From Basidiobolus meristosporus CBS 931.73 (Eukaryota > Basidiobolomycota > Basidiobolomycetes > Basidiobolales > Basidiobolaceae): a stretch of DNA of 64,000 nt. The stretch is from contig MCFE01000440.1 in the NCBI GenBank assembly GCA_002104905.1, positions 1-64,000 on the forward strand. The letters run 5' to 3'. Shown piece by piece: positions 33,747 through 46,036 of the stretch. A program made the position numbers and the translations under genes. The notes beneath the pieces are model-generated. The model searched no databases, was not told where the DNA came from, and worked only from the letters and a program-made list of their open reading frames with translations. Numbering within the stretch: position 1 is the stretch's first letter; each line of letters starts with the position of its first letter.

Positions 33747-33956
33747 TTATTCATCCGAGGGGACGTTGAAAACCTTGTCGGTGGGCAAGGTGAGCTTGAC
33801 GAGGCCGAAGATGAACAAGGCGCCACCGGCCATGGAGACAGAGGGGACGAGGATGTTCTTGTTCTTGAAGGATTGGTTGGCGCCGTGGGAGGCAAAGCGG
33901 CGCATGACGGGAGCGCGGATGGTTTGGGCTTGGACACGAGCGACGGAGGAGAACAT
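33747..33956 (-). CDS. small probable mitochondrial inner-membrane protein
   Basis: A 69-residue frame starting at 33956. The first 22 residues (MFSSVARVQAQTIRAPVMRRFA) have the Arg/Ser-rich, acid-free look of a mitochondrial presequence with an RRFA cleavage-type site. One membrane segment follows (SMAGGALFIFGLVKLTL), then a short polar tail (PTDKVFNVPSDE). Size and layout resemble small accessory subunits of respiratory complexes, but I cannot assign a subunit. A TTTAAAAG element lies about 70 bases upstream (34023-34033). The frame also runs upstream without a stop to 34139, but the TATA-like element, the presequence and the 'aaccATG' context favour 33956. Confidence 0.6.
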   Translation of the reverse strand: MFSSVARVQAQTIRAPVMRRFASHGANQSFKNKNILVPSVSMAGGALFIFGLVKLTLPTDKVFNVPSDE

Positions 33957-36766
33957 GGTTAGAGATGGATGGAGTTGTAGTGGATGCAGTTCACTGATGC
34001 TCTTCAGTCGATGCTCTGGAGGTCTTTTAAAGCATTTCTTGGCCCCCTCCCCAAAAATCCATTCCATCGATGACCGCACAATCGCATCCGCACTGAATCC
34101 GAATGACACCATAATCTTTGGGGCAAAAAGGGATGCCATCGCTCATGGCCCACATCGCAAAGGCGCGCAGCGCTTCTTGTCCCATGGCTGATCCACCCGC
34201 CGAGGGATCCCACACCACTTGAGCAATCATTTACCAAATGTGGGTGGTTGGCTCCGAAATGGGATGCTGGATTAAGATGGTACGTAGTCTGGCTGCCGTA
34301 TATGTCAGGGCTGGTGGGTAGCAAAGGATGTCCGGTAGGCTGGCTCTACACGTTTTCTGCGCTTCATCGATCTGATCAGAGGGAAGGTTGACTTGTGCTA
34401 CCACGGGAGCAAATCGGCATGGACTGCCGTCATGATCATTCCGGTATTGGATGGACTTGTTATCTATCGCACGAATCTCATCATCGCTGACTGCGGTGGG
34501 TCCCCCCAATTGGTGCCACCTGGCCAATCATCCTTCGTTACACGCCAACGCTGATGGAAATGAGATCATTGAATGCGACAGCCCATTCAGCATCGGTTGG
34601 TTTGCGGGGAACGCAGTCATCATCCGCACCACAGTTCCGTTCTGAGCTTCGGGATGGGAGGGCTCTCATGGTCATGTATGCAGGAAACGGGTTGCAGCCA
34701 GATTCCCCGCAGGAGCGGATTCGGCGGTGTATCCAGGTCCAGCGAGCCACTCGATCTCCCAATCCTTGTGGCGGTTAGGCACCGGCGTCTCTACACTGTG
34801 TTCATCCCACCCACCTGATCCGCGATCACATCGCTAGCAGACTGGGATCCCTTGGAAATCAGCGGCTGTGGAGTGGCTATGCCTCGTATGTTGGATGCCA
34901 CATATTTCGTGTACATCGTTGCGAGCGAGATAGGTGATTCGTGTGGCAAGACCCTATCCGGGCGTCGCCAGATGTAGGTTTGGGGCGATCCGGCGGATTT
35001 GGGCTGGCAGAGAGAAAATGGGGCCATTTTGGGACGCGGATAATCCAGCAACCAGTTACTGACCGCGGTCGAAATAAACAATCGGGACTATTGGGGCTCC
35101 CCGATGGTTGCACAACCATCCATCCTGCGCCATGGTGGAGCAATTCTATCTGCAGCGGGCTTCGGGTAACTATGACTACGTTCAGATCAATCTAAACCCC
35201 CTTGGGGGAAGTGGCGTGCTCATCGCCTTGCTCTGTTGTGGTGCCGGCGACCGAAGGGGTCAGCTTGCGGAACCAGCTTCTCGCTAACCATTCCTTGCCG
35301 CTCGCTGACTGGGCGATGGGCCTTTGGTGGATGGATTTGCTACCGGAGGCTACCAATCATTCCATGTGACAGGGTACCTCCGCCAAAGTAGGCCATGGTG
35401 GGAAACAGTCATGGAGACCTCTTGCCCACATCGAGGTCGGTTTCCATGTGGATCGATTGCTTGGCCAGCATGTGCCGATACCAGCCAGCCATCGCCGCAA
35501 TACTCGGGGTATGCAGGGGAGAACAAACGTTGGCCTCCGATCCGGTTAGAGCAAGCGAACCCTGGCCCAATGGGTGACGTGGGAAAGGCATCTGGCGAGG
35601 CTCTTGGTGGGATTCTCCATCAGGCTGGCGAGGAGTTGGTGATTCCATCTGGTGATTTGCTGTGCCTGCCACATCTCCATTGGCTTGGAGGGGAATGAGG
35701 TGCGTTGATTTGAGCACCTGCGGTTCGTCTGAGTGCTAGGGAAATTAGTGTTTGAGGGGGCTGATAGTAAACCAGGCTTTGGGTCAGCCACTAATCAGCA
35801 GTGAACTGCGAAGCTGGCCACTCCATGCCATCCAATTGGCCAACCTAGCGTGAGCGTTATCTCTTGGATTGATCACCTTGTATGGAGCCTGATTTCCTAG
35901 GGCGTGAGTTGTAAGGAATGTGGGTACGTCGCAGGGGCGTGATTTCTACTCTTGCTACCACATAAGCCCCCACCTCCATAAACCTGGCCCAGGAGTGATG
36001 GCTCAATACTGAGCGAAAATCTTGGCTCGTTGCATATCCAACAAGTCCCAATGTTGAGGGGGAAAATTTTGTTCGACAAATCCAGTAATATTGCCTATAT
36101 GTGGACATATGCATACAAAAGATCTTCATGGACGCTACGATGCGTGCTCACAGCTTACGTGTTTTCAGTTCAGCCTCTCACTGTTGTACTGGTAATGTGC
36201 TGATTCCCAGTATCAAGGTGACGTTTGCTCAGGTCACGCAACCATCCTTCATTCATACACTGTATCATACTCTTTGCAAGCTTGATTGTCCATTTCACAT
36301 ATCAGGAAGCCACCGCCAGCCACATCTACCATTCATTGCACTACAGACCGTATTTGGGCACAGTCTGGTTGGAACACCATCAGGCGTGCTGAGCTGGCTA
36401 GGACATAACTGAAGGATTGATCTGCTTTCCAGTCTGCACTTCATGATATTGGCCCAACTTGTGTATTTAGCAATGCACATCAACATTTTATCAAATCCAA
36501 GTCCCCCTGACATGCACTGTATTCTACACAACTCCTGACTTTTAATTCCTGAGGGGAATGCACAGAAGGTTGTGGGCAATGACTACAGTATTTGTGATCA
36601 CCTTACATGTTGCCTGAGTCCTTAATGTAGCTGAATTCCAAATAAATTGCAGGCTGAGTGAGAGTTGCAGTCCCAGTTCTGTGACACTATATCAGAGTAG
36701 CACCATGAGCACTTGGATCTCATATATATATCTGTTAAGTGATGTTTAAACTTTCAACATGTTCAG
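33957..36766. other. long GC-balanced stretch, no gene recognised
   Basis: 2.8 kb with many short frames on both strands but no domain, intron pattern or repeat that I can identify. Composition becomes AT-rich near 36600. Confidence 0.4.
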
Positions 36767-37424
36767 TGTTGTGCAGCAACCTTTAAAACTTAGCCAATTT
36801 TACCCTAGCCCTAAAATCTACTATCCTCACTTATTTTCCCTAAACCAAACATAACTAAACCCAGTTATGGTTTATTTTATCTCAGCTCAGAGTTTATCTT
36901 TAGCTGTCACACCTGATCAATTCTCATGTGGCCATTACATTATCAACTTATCTGCCAAGCCTTCCCAGGTGATTAGTTATCTAAGATCAATCCAACAACT
37001 TAGCAATTGCAAGACAGCAGCTGATAAAGATGCAATTTTATTTCTCTTATGCACCTATCAAAACCCCAACAGATTTCAATTAGTCCAGTCTCTTGGTGCT
37101 TACTTACTTGACCTGATCAAAAAAGTATAAATAATGCTTACTGAACCTTCTAGTCTAGTGTGCATCTCAACAAAAATAAGATTCAGCAAAATTGAGAACA
37201 CAACAATTACATTCTAGTTTCTACCAAAGCCTAGCCTGCATAGCAAACCAGCTCTGTTGCCTTTATAGCCAAACCCAGCAATATACAAGACCAATATTAG
37301 ACCAGAGCCTCTCTGCTAATATTTCTGCCACTCACTGACAGTTCTAAAATTCTGCCCTCAGTTGTCACTTGGGCTCAGTTAAACTAGTCAGGAGTTGTAT
37401 CACACTTTTCTCTTGGATACAACA
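36767..37424 (+). repeat. solo LTR of the chromovirus family
   Basis: 658 bp, TGTTGTGCAGC...GGATACAACA, matching the LTR at 20442 throughout with small deletions. No target duplication is visible (TTCAG before, GCTGC after). No gag follows, so it is a solo or truncated LTR. Confidence 0.75.
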
Positions 37425-37649
37425 GCTGCTAATGCCTGCTGGTAGCAGTATTGACTCTGGGTCATATATATTGCCAGCTGCATGTTAATTGTCCATATGT
37501 ACCATTCACATGGTTAGTTGGGTCCCAGAATAAATTTGTCAAGAAGTAGAAGCAAATCCTCAAAGATCCCATTACTGATAATGATGGAAACACACCATTT
37601 CTCTTCATCAGTCATAACATCACATCATTCACTAGCATATGCATTACAG

Positions 37650-38440
37650 TGCTCACTTGGCTTTATAAGGAATCCTTTGCATTTTTTTGACAGGAGTTGT
37701 CTGATTACATATTGACAGCTTACTGTACTCATTCAGGTCACTGTTTTGAGGGGGGATAGGCTCACCATCCATCAGTGAGCCTTGTTCTTTGGAGCTATCA
37801 CTCTGCAGGCTGTATTCTGAATGCTGAGGTGAGCCAAAAGGCATTGCAAGCCCACCTGACTCAGTGTACCCATGGTGATAAGTGTGGCTGGGTGCCCTTA
37901 TAGAAGTATTAAGTGACTGGCAAGTTATTGTTGGTAGAGTAGTGCCAAATAGATGCTTAAATATGAGTTGTGTTGCCAAGCACTGGCTGTGGTCAGTGTA
38001 ATACTTCCTATGCTGCATGCAGGCTTCATGGCTGAGTGGCTTAATACAAAAGCCACCAGGGCATTTTTCTCTTCCCTTAAAGCATTACATCTCAGAAGTC
38101 TTGTCCATGGGGCAAACAGCATGATGCTCAGCAACATAATGCTATTGTATAATTATTTGCTAATACTCATGTGAACTCAAGACAGTCTTGTGTATAAGAT
38201 ACTCCACCTACATATATGTATAATTCAATAATGACCCATCATTGTAAGCATTATAAGTAAAGTTGTGGCACCACATGCACAGGTATATGCAATACTACTT
38301 CCCCATTGGTTTCAGCCACTTCCATATATATATACTGCCAAAAAACATAGCAAAGTTGTATGTTTACAAACAAAACATACTTCTGACAACTGCAGAAGAA
38401 CAGTTGGATAGCAGCTTGCTTAGACATTCTATGCAACAAG
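37650..38440 (-). pseudogene. N-terminal part of an element-X-linked transposase-like gene, copy 1
   Basis: Minus-strand reading from about 38440 gives MEVAETNGEVVLHI...VVPQLYL. A Cys/His segment follows near 38050-38000 (CPGGFC, KPLSHEA, MQHRKYY), then GSPQHSEYSLQSDSS. The same order of segments occurs at 49411-50153. The Cys-x4-Cys...PLSxxA...HRxYY pattern resembles the N-terminal zinc motif of CACTA/Plavaka-type transposases. It is head-to-head with the element X protein gene starting near 38263. The identification is tentative. Confidence 0.4.
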
Positions 38441-38843
38441 AAGGGCTATATCCAAACAAGGCCATGTCAATGGTATGCTCACTGGAGATATTAATGCAGA
38501 CTCCCCAGACTCATAGTCAAGTAGGTGATTGAGAATCATAGGATGGCTCAGGCAGATGAGAATGCAGTAAAATCAGTACCTCCAATGGAAGCCTAGCAAA
38601 TAGCCATCATAGAGCACCACAATCAGTATGAGCAAGTATGTTGTTAGCTTGTACCAAAGCATTGATGAGATAAATAGCCGCAATGACTAATAGGAAAGAT
38701 GCAATGGCCCAGAGAAATTTGGCAGCTGCTCAGAGTCAGGATGCAGGATAATACATACAGAGCAATCAATATCCCAGGTTGCAAATGCAGTATCATTGTT
38801 GCAAAGAAGAAAACCAAGTACCTCAGTGGTACAACCTAGAATT
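38263..38843 (+). pseudogene. element X copy 3: 5' part of the repetitive protein gene
   Basis: Reads EEQLDSSLLRHSMQQ and, after frame breaks, the coiled-coil region, up to the copia insertion at 38844. The gene resumes at 43533. Equivalent segments occur near 46000 and 50150. Confidence 0.6.
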
Positions 38844-39192
38844 TGTTGTAAAAATTTGTATTTCCACCTAAATATTAACCTAACTTAGTCACTTAGATCA
38901 TCACCTTCAAATCCTAGAGAATACTGACCAAATTCCTTGTTGGGATTTACTTAGAATATTTTCACCAAAATACCAGGTACCCAGAACATGAAAATTCTCA
39001 AAGTTGTCCAAACAGCCCCACACTTTGCACACATGTTCTTGGGACCTTCCTTAACCTATTCTACGTGTTTGTAATGCCAAGACCAGGTAAAAGTATAAAT
39101 ACCACTTTTACATTCAATTAATCATTAAGTGAAAACCTCATAATCTACTTGTTCTCCCAATCACTTCCAATATCTCCAAGACTCTTACAACA
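38844..39192 (+). repeat. copia copy 2, 5' LTR
   Basis: TGTTGTAAAAATTTG...CTCTTACAACA. TATA-like 'agtataaatacc' and polyadenylation-like 'cattcaatta' lie in the second half. Confidence 0.92.
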
Positions 39193-39198
39193 GGTTAG

Positions 39199-42100
39199 GA
39201 GCCCCAAGCTGTCACTCTCTGCAATATCTACTACTGCTATTACTGGAATTTTTCCCTCTGCTGAAAAGTTGGATGGCTCTAACTACCAAGTGTGGAAGGT
39301 GAAGATGAAGATGCTGCTACAAGAATGAGGCCTTTGGGATATTGTCATGGGAGAAGAATGCCCTCCTAAAAACGTGGGAGAGGAAGCCTTAAAGTACCAG
39401 AAGAAAGAACAAAGTGCCTTTAACTGCATTTGCCTTAATGTCAAGGACACATTGCTAATTAAATGCTCAAGAGCAAAAACGGCAAAGAATGCCTGGAAGG
39501 CATTAGAAGACACCTACCAGTCATGTTCAGCTGCCAAGAAAATGTATCTGAGACGAAAATTCTTTACTACAAAGATGCTGCCAGGAGAAGCAATGAAAAA
39601 TCTAATCAACAGAATTACCATGCTGGTAGATGGGATGGAATCTGTGGGCGTACCAACTACTGATGAGGATGTGATAGTTACCATCCTGAATAGCCTGAAA
39701 GACAAGTTTCAGGGCCTTGTATCAGCCCTAGAGTCCAGAACTGAAGATTTGACCTTAAATTACGTATATGGAAGGCTCCAGGATGAAGAATTAAGAAAAT
39801 CAAGCGCCAATAAGAAGGAAGAAGAAAATGCTTTAATAAGCAATGATAACCAACAAAGGAGGTACCCAAGACCCTACAAAGGCAACAGCAATCTATTTTG
39901 CAACTACTGCAAAAGGAAAGGACACACATCAGACCGGTGTCTCAAAAAGAGAGATTATCAGCAAAAGAAGCGTGAATATGGAAATGCTGCAACAACTGAA
40001 GATAGACTATTCATATCTGCACTAAATATGACCACAAACAAGGATTCTCAGACGTGGTATATTGACTCTGGAGCTTCTCAACACTTTACACACCAAAAAG
40101 AACTTTTTACCCAATATCAAGAAATTCCAATTAAGAAGGTTTTCATGGGTGACAATAGAACACTTGATGCAGTGGGAGAAGGAACTATCCAAGTAAACCT
40201 TAGAAGCAATGAAGGAAGCCATACACTGACCTTTAAAGAAGTACTCTATGTACCAGAAATAGCCAAGAACCTACTCTTTGTAAGCAAGGCCACAGCAGAA
40301 GGACTCAGTTTCAGTTTTGACAATTCTGGATGCAGGATCACTGATCAAAATGGTGCCCATATTGCTTTGGGCATCAGAGATCAGAATCTTTACAAGTTGA
40401 CTTATATTCCATCATATCTGGAAGCCAATATAAGTAACTTAAATGAAGAAACACCAATGCTTTGGCACAGGAGATTTAGACACATCAATTTTGATTATTT
40501 GCGTAAAATGATCAAAGATCAGCTAATTTCTGGAGTGAAAATTGATCCCCCAGCTAATTTGGAGCACTGTGAAGCCTGCATATATGGGAAACAAGCCAGA
40601 CAACCGTTCAAGAGCTCTGGGTTAATCAAAACTAAGAAAAAATTAGATCTAATTCACTCAGATCTGTGTGGACCTATGCAAAATTTATCCTTAGGCGGGA
40701 TGAAGTATTTAATCACTTTTATTGATGATTATACAAGATACACATGGGTCTACTTCATGAAGAAAAAGGAAGAAGCTCTGTCTAAGTTCAGGGAGTTTAA
40801 AGCCATGGTGGAGAGAGAAACTGGTGAAAAAATCAAGAAAATACGCTCTGACAATGGTGGAGAATATACCTCAAAACTCTTCATCCACTTCTGCAAAATT
40901 CATGGGATAAAGCAAGAGACTACTGTACCATACTCCCCACAGCAAAATGGAGTAGCAGAACAAGCTAACAGATCAATAATTGATATGGCAAGATCTATGA
41001 TCCATGATCAAAAATTATCCTATGATTGTTGGGCGGAATCAGTTGCCACTGCTGTATACCTTAAAAATAGGAGTTATAACAGAATAATTTGTGATTCTAC
41101 TCCATTTGAAGCATGGTATGGATACAGACCAAGTGCAGAACATCTAAGAATATTTGGGTGTACAGCATATGCCAAAAAACTGGCCGGAAATCAGTCAAAA
41201 TTTGAGCCAAAAAGTGTAAAATGCATTTTTTTGGGCTACTGCAATGAGAGTAAGGCATACAGACTCTACAATACCGAAGCAAAGAAGCTGATCAAGTCCA
41301 GGGATGTGTTGTTTGATGAAAATTCAAAATTTTCACAAAAAAATGACATCAGATGATGACAAAAATTTGATCTCAAGTCCACCAATTGTCAGGATTGAAT
41401 CAGAGCAAAACAATGAGAATTTTTTCACTCCAGAGGACTCTACAACCGTGGTTCAGCCAGAATCAGTGCCCAGGAATATCCCAGAAGTGAGCATTTCAGT
41501 ATCAAATGCCCGGAGATCAAATCAGACAAGAAATAGCCCAAATTACTATATTAATGAGGGTACAAACTTAGCCTATGCCTATTCAGTCCATATTGATGAG
41601 CCCCAGACTGTAAAAGAGGCCCTAAATAGCCCTCAGACAAAGTTTTGGAGATCTGCAATGACTGAGGAATATCAGGCCCTGATGGAAAATCAAACTTGGG
41701 ACTTAGTCAAATTACCAATCAACCAAAAATCAATTGGATGCAGATGGGTCTTCAAGACAAAATACAAGGCTGATGGTACAATTGAAAGATACAAAGCAAG
41801 ACTTGTAGCCAAAGGATACTCTCAAACAAAAGGACTTGACTATACTGAGACCTTTGCACCGGTAGCCAAGTTTAATTCCATCAGATTAATTTTGGCTATT
41901 GCAGCAAAATATAAGTTTTTTATTCATCAAATGTATGTAAAAACTGCATTTTTGAATGGAGAACTTGATGAGGATGTGTATATGGACCAGCCTGGTGAGT
42001 TTGTTGACCAAAATAACCCCCATTTGGTCTGCAAGCTTAAAAAGTCACTATATGGTCTCAAACAATCACCAAGAGCCTGGAATTGCAAGATAGATTCTTA

Positions 42101-43169
42101 TTTGGAATCTTTGAGTTTCAAAAGAAGTAATGCTGACTATAGTGTATACTATAAGCCAGATAGAGCAAATCCAGTTCTATTAGCTCTATATGTGGATGAT
42201 CTTATTATAGCCGCCAATAACCTAGAAACATTGGAAGAGACTAAATCCAGCCTATCTAAGGAGTTCAAGATGTCCAATCTAGGAGAACTTAGTTACTACT
42301 TAGGGATTAAGTTCTCCATAGACAGAAGTACCCAGACTATTACCCTAAGCCAATCCAAGTATATTCAAGATATACTAAAGAAGTACAAAATGGAAGACCG
42401 TAAACCGGCAGCCACCCCAATGGAGACAAACCTTAACTTGGTCAAAACTCAACCAAATCAAGAGAGCTTGGTGCCATCTGAAAGCCCTGACTTTCCTTAT
42501 CAATCTATGGTCAGCAGTCTGATGTATATCATGCTTGGAACATGTCCAGATATCTCATAGTCAGTGGGAGTTGTCAGCCAACATAATCAGAATTATGGAT
42601 CTGATCATATTGCAGCAGTTAAGCGGATTTTTAGATACCTAAAAGGAACTGCTGATATCTGCTTAAGATACACTTATAAGAACTCAGAACAGGATCTTGC
42701 GGGATACTCTGATGCTGATTGGGGACAAAATTTGGAAGACAGAAGATCCACCACAGGACACACCTTTCTTTACTGTAAAGGAGCAATTTCATGGAATTCA
42801 AGAAAGCAACCAACCATAGCACTTTCTACTACAGAGGCAGAGTATATGGCAGCCTGTGAAGCTACAAAAGAAGCAATGTGGTTAAGAAAGCTCTTTGCAG
42901 ATTTAGGCCTATGTCAAAAAACGCCTATTACTTTATTTCAAGATAATCAAGGATGTTTACAATTAGGTAGAAATCCAATTTTTCATGCTAGAACCAAGCA
43001 CATAGATATTAGACATCATTTCATACGTGAAGCTATAGATAATAACTTAGTTAGCTTAGTTTACTGTTCTACAGATGAAATGATTGCAGACATATTTACC
43101 AAACCATTAGCTAGAGACAAGTTTGAATATCTTAGGTCAAAATTAGGACTAGTCAGTGTGAACATTTAG
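39199..43169 (+). pseudogene. copia polyprotein of copy 2, three lesions
   Basis: Nearly colinear with the intact gene of copy 1. Lesions: TGA at 39326-39328 where copy 1 has an Arg codon; one extra A in an A run at about 41337-41343, causing a frameshift between integrase and reverse transcriptase; TAG at 42558-42560 where copy 1 has Tyr (DISY). The zinc knuckle, DSG protease, integrase DDE, YVDD and RNase H residues are otherwise preserved, but FGH is FRH in the integrase zinc motif, and Asp in QMDVKTA is Tyr. Confidence 0.92.
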
Positions 43170-43180
43170 CTGAGTGGGAG

Positions 43181-43527
43181 TGTTGTAAAAATTTGTATTT
43201 CCACCTAAATATTCACCTAACTTAGTCACTTAGATCATCACCTTCAAATCCTAGAGAATACTGACCAAATTCCTTGTTGGGATTTACTTAGAATATTTTC
43301 ACCAAAATACCAGGTACCCAGAACATGAAAATTCTAAAAGTTGTCCAAACAGCCCCACACTTTGCACACATGTTCTTGGGACCTTCCTTAACCTATTCTA
43401 TCTGTTTGTAATGCCAAGACCAGGTAAAAGTATAAATACCACTTTTACATTCAATAAATCATTAAGTGAAAACCACATAATCTACTTGTTCTCCCAATCA
43501 CTTCCAATATCCAAGACTCTTACAACA
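43181..43527 (+). repeat. copia copy 2, 3' LTR
   Basis: 347 bp, preceded by the GAGTGGGAG polypurine tract. It lacks two bases near its end relative to the 5' LTR. Confidence 0.92.
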
Positions 43528-43532
43528 GAATT

Positions 43533-44715
43533 GAGCTGCTTCCCAATATGAAAGCAGAGGAGCATTGTAAAGTCTTTGAGGCAAAACTACAGTGCCCAAA
43601 GATAAAGCACACATAAAACCCACCACAGCATTGGAGGCAGACACTGTGATCTTCAAACTAATGCGTAACAATCAGAAGATATTGTAGGTATGTGAAGCTA
43701 TTGAGCACAATAATGAAGAGTGGGCTAGTATAGTAGTAGCTGTAGGAAGTCTAGTACATTATTACCTTACAGCCAGCATACTATGGGACCATCAGGAACC
43801 AAAGGTCAAGCAGAATGTGGTTGATTGATGCCATGAGCATTATTTTGTATTCAAACATGCAACAAAACTTTGGGCCAGCCTTAGTATGCTTCAGACGTAT
43901 TTCAAGAATAGCAGAAACTATGAGAGGCAGAAGTACAAAAGTACCACAATGAGAAACCAGCAATTTCCTAAAAGCCTATTTCAAGCAGGGTTAAAAGCTC
44001 TAAATAAGTGGCAAAGAAGGATCAGGTAACCAGATCAGCACTAGTAAGGGCAAGCAGGCAGAATTGTTTACATTAGTGTAGTATTTGTCAAGGAAAAAGT
44101 GCAGTTGCATTCAAAAAGTGCCAGGGAAAGTAACAGTGAAGGACCTAGCAGTGATAAAGACCTGTGGCTTCCTTAAGAGCCTGTCATAAGCAGGACTGAA
44201 AGCTAAAACAAGTGAGAAAGATATGTCAGGTTGCTAGCATAGTGCTGGCAAGAGATAAGCTGGCAGAAATAAATTCACCAGTACAGCACTTATCAAGGAG
44301 AAAAAGTAGTTCAATATAAGAAGCACTCAAACAAAGTAGTAGTGAAAGCCTAGGCAGTTATTTAAGGGAAAGGTAAATGATAGAAGTCTACCCTAGTCAC
44401 AGATAGAGATTTACGAGAACAGAGCCGCTATTCTAACAAAATAATGCCATAAGCCTGAAACAGTCTGAATTCTATATCAGCCTTGAGGAATTACTAAGTA
44501 GATAACAGCTATTTTCTTGAGGGTTGGAAGTACAATCAGCTGAGTTACACTTCAGTGAGTATATGAGATTGCAGAGAAAGGCAACACATCTACCACCATC
44601 TCCACATACTCCATTATAGTCAGAATGGAGATCTTACTGATTGACAAAGAAACAATATCTTGGACTCCAAATACTTTCACAATGCCTACAGTGGAACCAT
44701 ATGAAAAATAATTTT
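43533..44715 (+). pseudogene. element X copy 3: rest of the repetitive protein gene
   Basis: Continues directly from 38843 across the copia insertion. Traces of the EEWASI segment and of repeat units are visible, such as 'caaggaaaaagtgcagttgcattc' and 'gtgaaggacctagcagtgata'. Homology is lost after the segment equivalent to TLPSVKF. Heavily broken. Confidence 0.6.
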
Positions 44716-44951
44716 GTACCACAGGTAGATCCAATTGGGAGCAGCCATCAAGATCCCAACAGGAGACTGCTATAATACCAGCAGCTTGGAATTAATGACC
44801 ATCTACACAATTTTATTACAGGATCACAACAGCACTTGGCTGATTTACAGCCAATTAAATTAAGAAACATAATGGTGTTTGTACAGTGTTTTGCCAAGAG
44901 TGGCATGGCATTATCATGGTCTTAATGAGCTCTACAACTATTTGAGTGGAT

Positions 44952-46036
44952 CTAACTGGCTAGTACATCCAATTGCCTAATATTGCAGAAACTTAACAGT
45001 GTCTTGACAGCCTCATTGCAGGACTCTGGTGGTATTATTATGGCAGTATGTCTGCCTACAGCTAGTTCTGTATAACACTGCTGTACCAATTTTTGGTTGC
45101 ATATACATCTTGCAAACATATGCTTGGTTGCCACCACTTCTGCCACAGACTCCTTCTGAATATCTGTAAAGAGCTTTTTGGTATTTAGTCAATATATTCC
45201 TTCTCCCTGCTAGATTCTGGTCACCCTTATAGGTGCATTCTGGCTCATGTCTGTGCAAATTTTGTACTCAATGGTGTAGAATTTGGCCGGTGACCAAGAA
45301 AGATCCAGCATACTTTGGTAGAGTTTTGCAAAAATAATTATGTGCTTCTTGCACCCAACCCAACTTTAGATTACTTAACTGATTACCCATGCATTGGGGC
45401 TGCTTAGCTTCTAAATGCCATAGGCATAGGTGTCTCCATGTACACATCTGTCCTCAGTATATCCCAACTCTTCCTGGCTGCCCTCCATGGGCAACTCATC
45501 ACATCCATGACAGGCTTAAAGGTAATGTTCTTGATGAGATTGTGATATGGTAGTACCTGCAACTTGATTTGTCTTCCTATATCCCCACACATCTGCTCCA
45601 TAAGAAATTCCCTGGAGGTGAAGCCAGGTCCAATATTCCCAGCATACCAAGCAAGATGGAGCAGCAAATGAATATAGCAGCAGCAGTGATCTATGCACTT
45701 GGCTTTGTGTCAATAGTATAGCAGCTCAAATCCTATCACAAACTCTTTACCTAAAAGCTGTAGATGTGTCAAGTTGGCATTGGTGATCCACTTCTGGATA
45801 AATATTCCAACAATGTCCACATATGACTCCCAATGCTTTCAGTATACTCTTGGTAGTAGTGGCTTCAGGAGGCCACTTGAATCAATATATATCCAGTTCA
45901 TCCAGTCCTTGCACTTGTATTGTTGCATATGCATATGAATGTTGACTAGGGCTGGTGAAAAGTACTCAGGGTAGCAGATACTCTGTGATATCTTACCACT
46001 GCTGACGGTAACAGAAGAATGGTTGGAGAATAGCAT
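44952..46036 (-). pseudogene. CACTA/Plavaka-type transposase, C-terminal part
   Basis: A single minus-strand phase from 46036 to about 45470, with two TGA stops, reads CKDWMNWIYIDSSGLLKPLLP, then a segment of about 70 residues, then YIHLLLHLAWYAGNIGPG, REFLMEQMCGDIGRQIK and PYHNLIKNI. The spacing DWMNW... / HLLLHLA...GP... / xExMCGxxGRxIKxxxxPYxNL is the C-terminal signature of large fungal CMC/CACTA-like (Plavaka) transposases. Further traces reach 44952. It borders the element X protein gene starting near 45990 on the other strand, suggesting a two-gene transposon with the part in between deleted. Confidence 0.6.

Larger units (their letters stand above)
38839..43532 (+). mobile_element. 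copia full-length copy 2 (dead), with GAATT target duplication
   Basis: LTRs are 38844-39192 (349 bp) and 43181-43527 (347 bp, 2-bp deletion), flanked by GAATT on each side. The LTRs differ at several sites, so the insertion is older than copy 1. It sits inside the element X gene, splitting its RIELLPN segment. The primer-binding site reads GGTTAGGAGCCC (39193-39204), so the gag ATG that copy 1 has inside this site is lost. Confidence 0.93.

Noticed and set aside
44018-44110. Search for tRNA genes using GGTTCRANNCC-like B boxes across the window
   Set aside because: No candidate had a matching A box and a foldable cloverleaf by eye; a covariance-model scan would be decisive.
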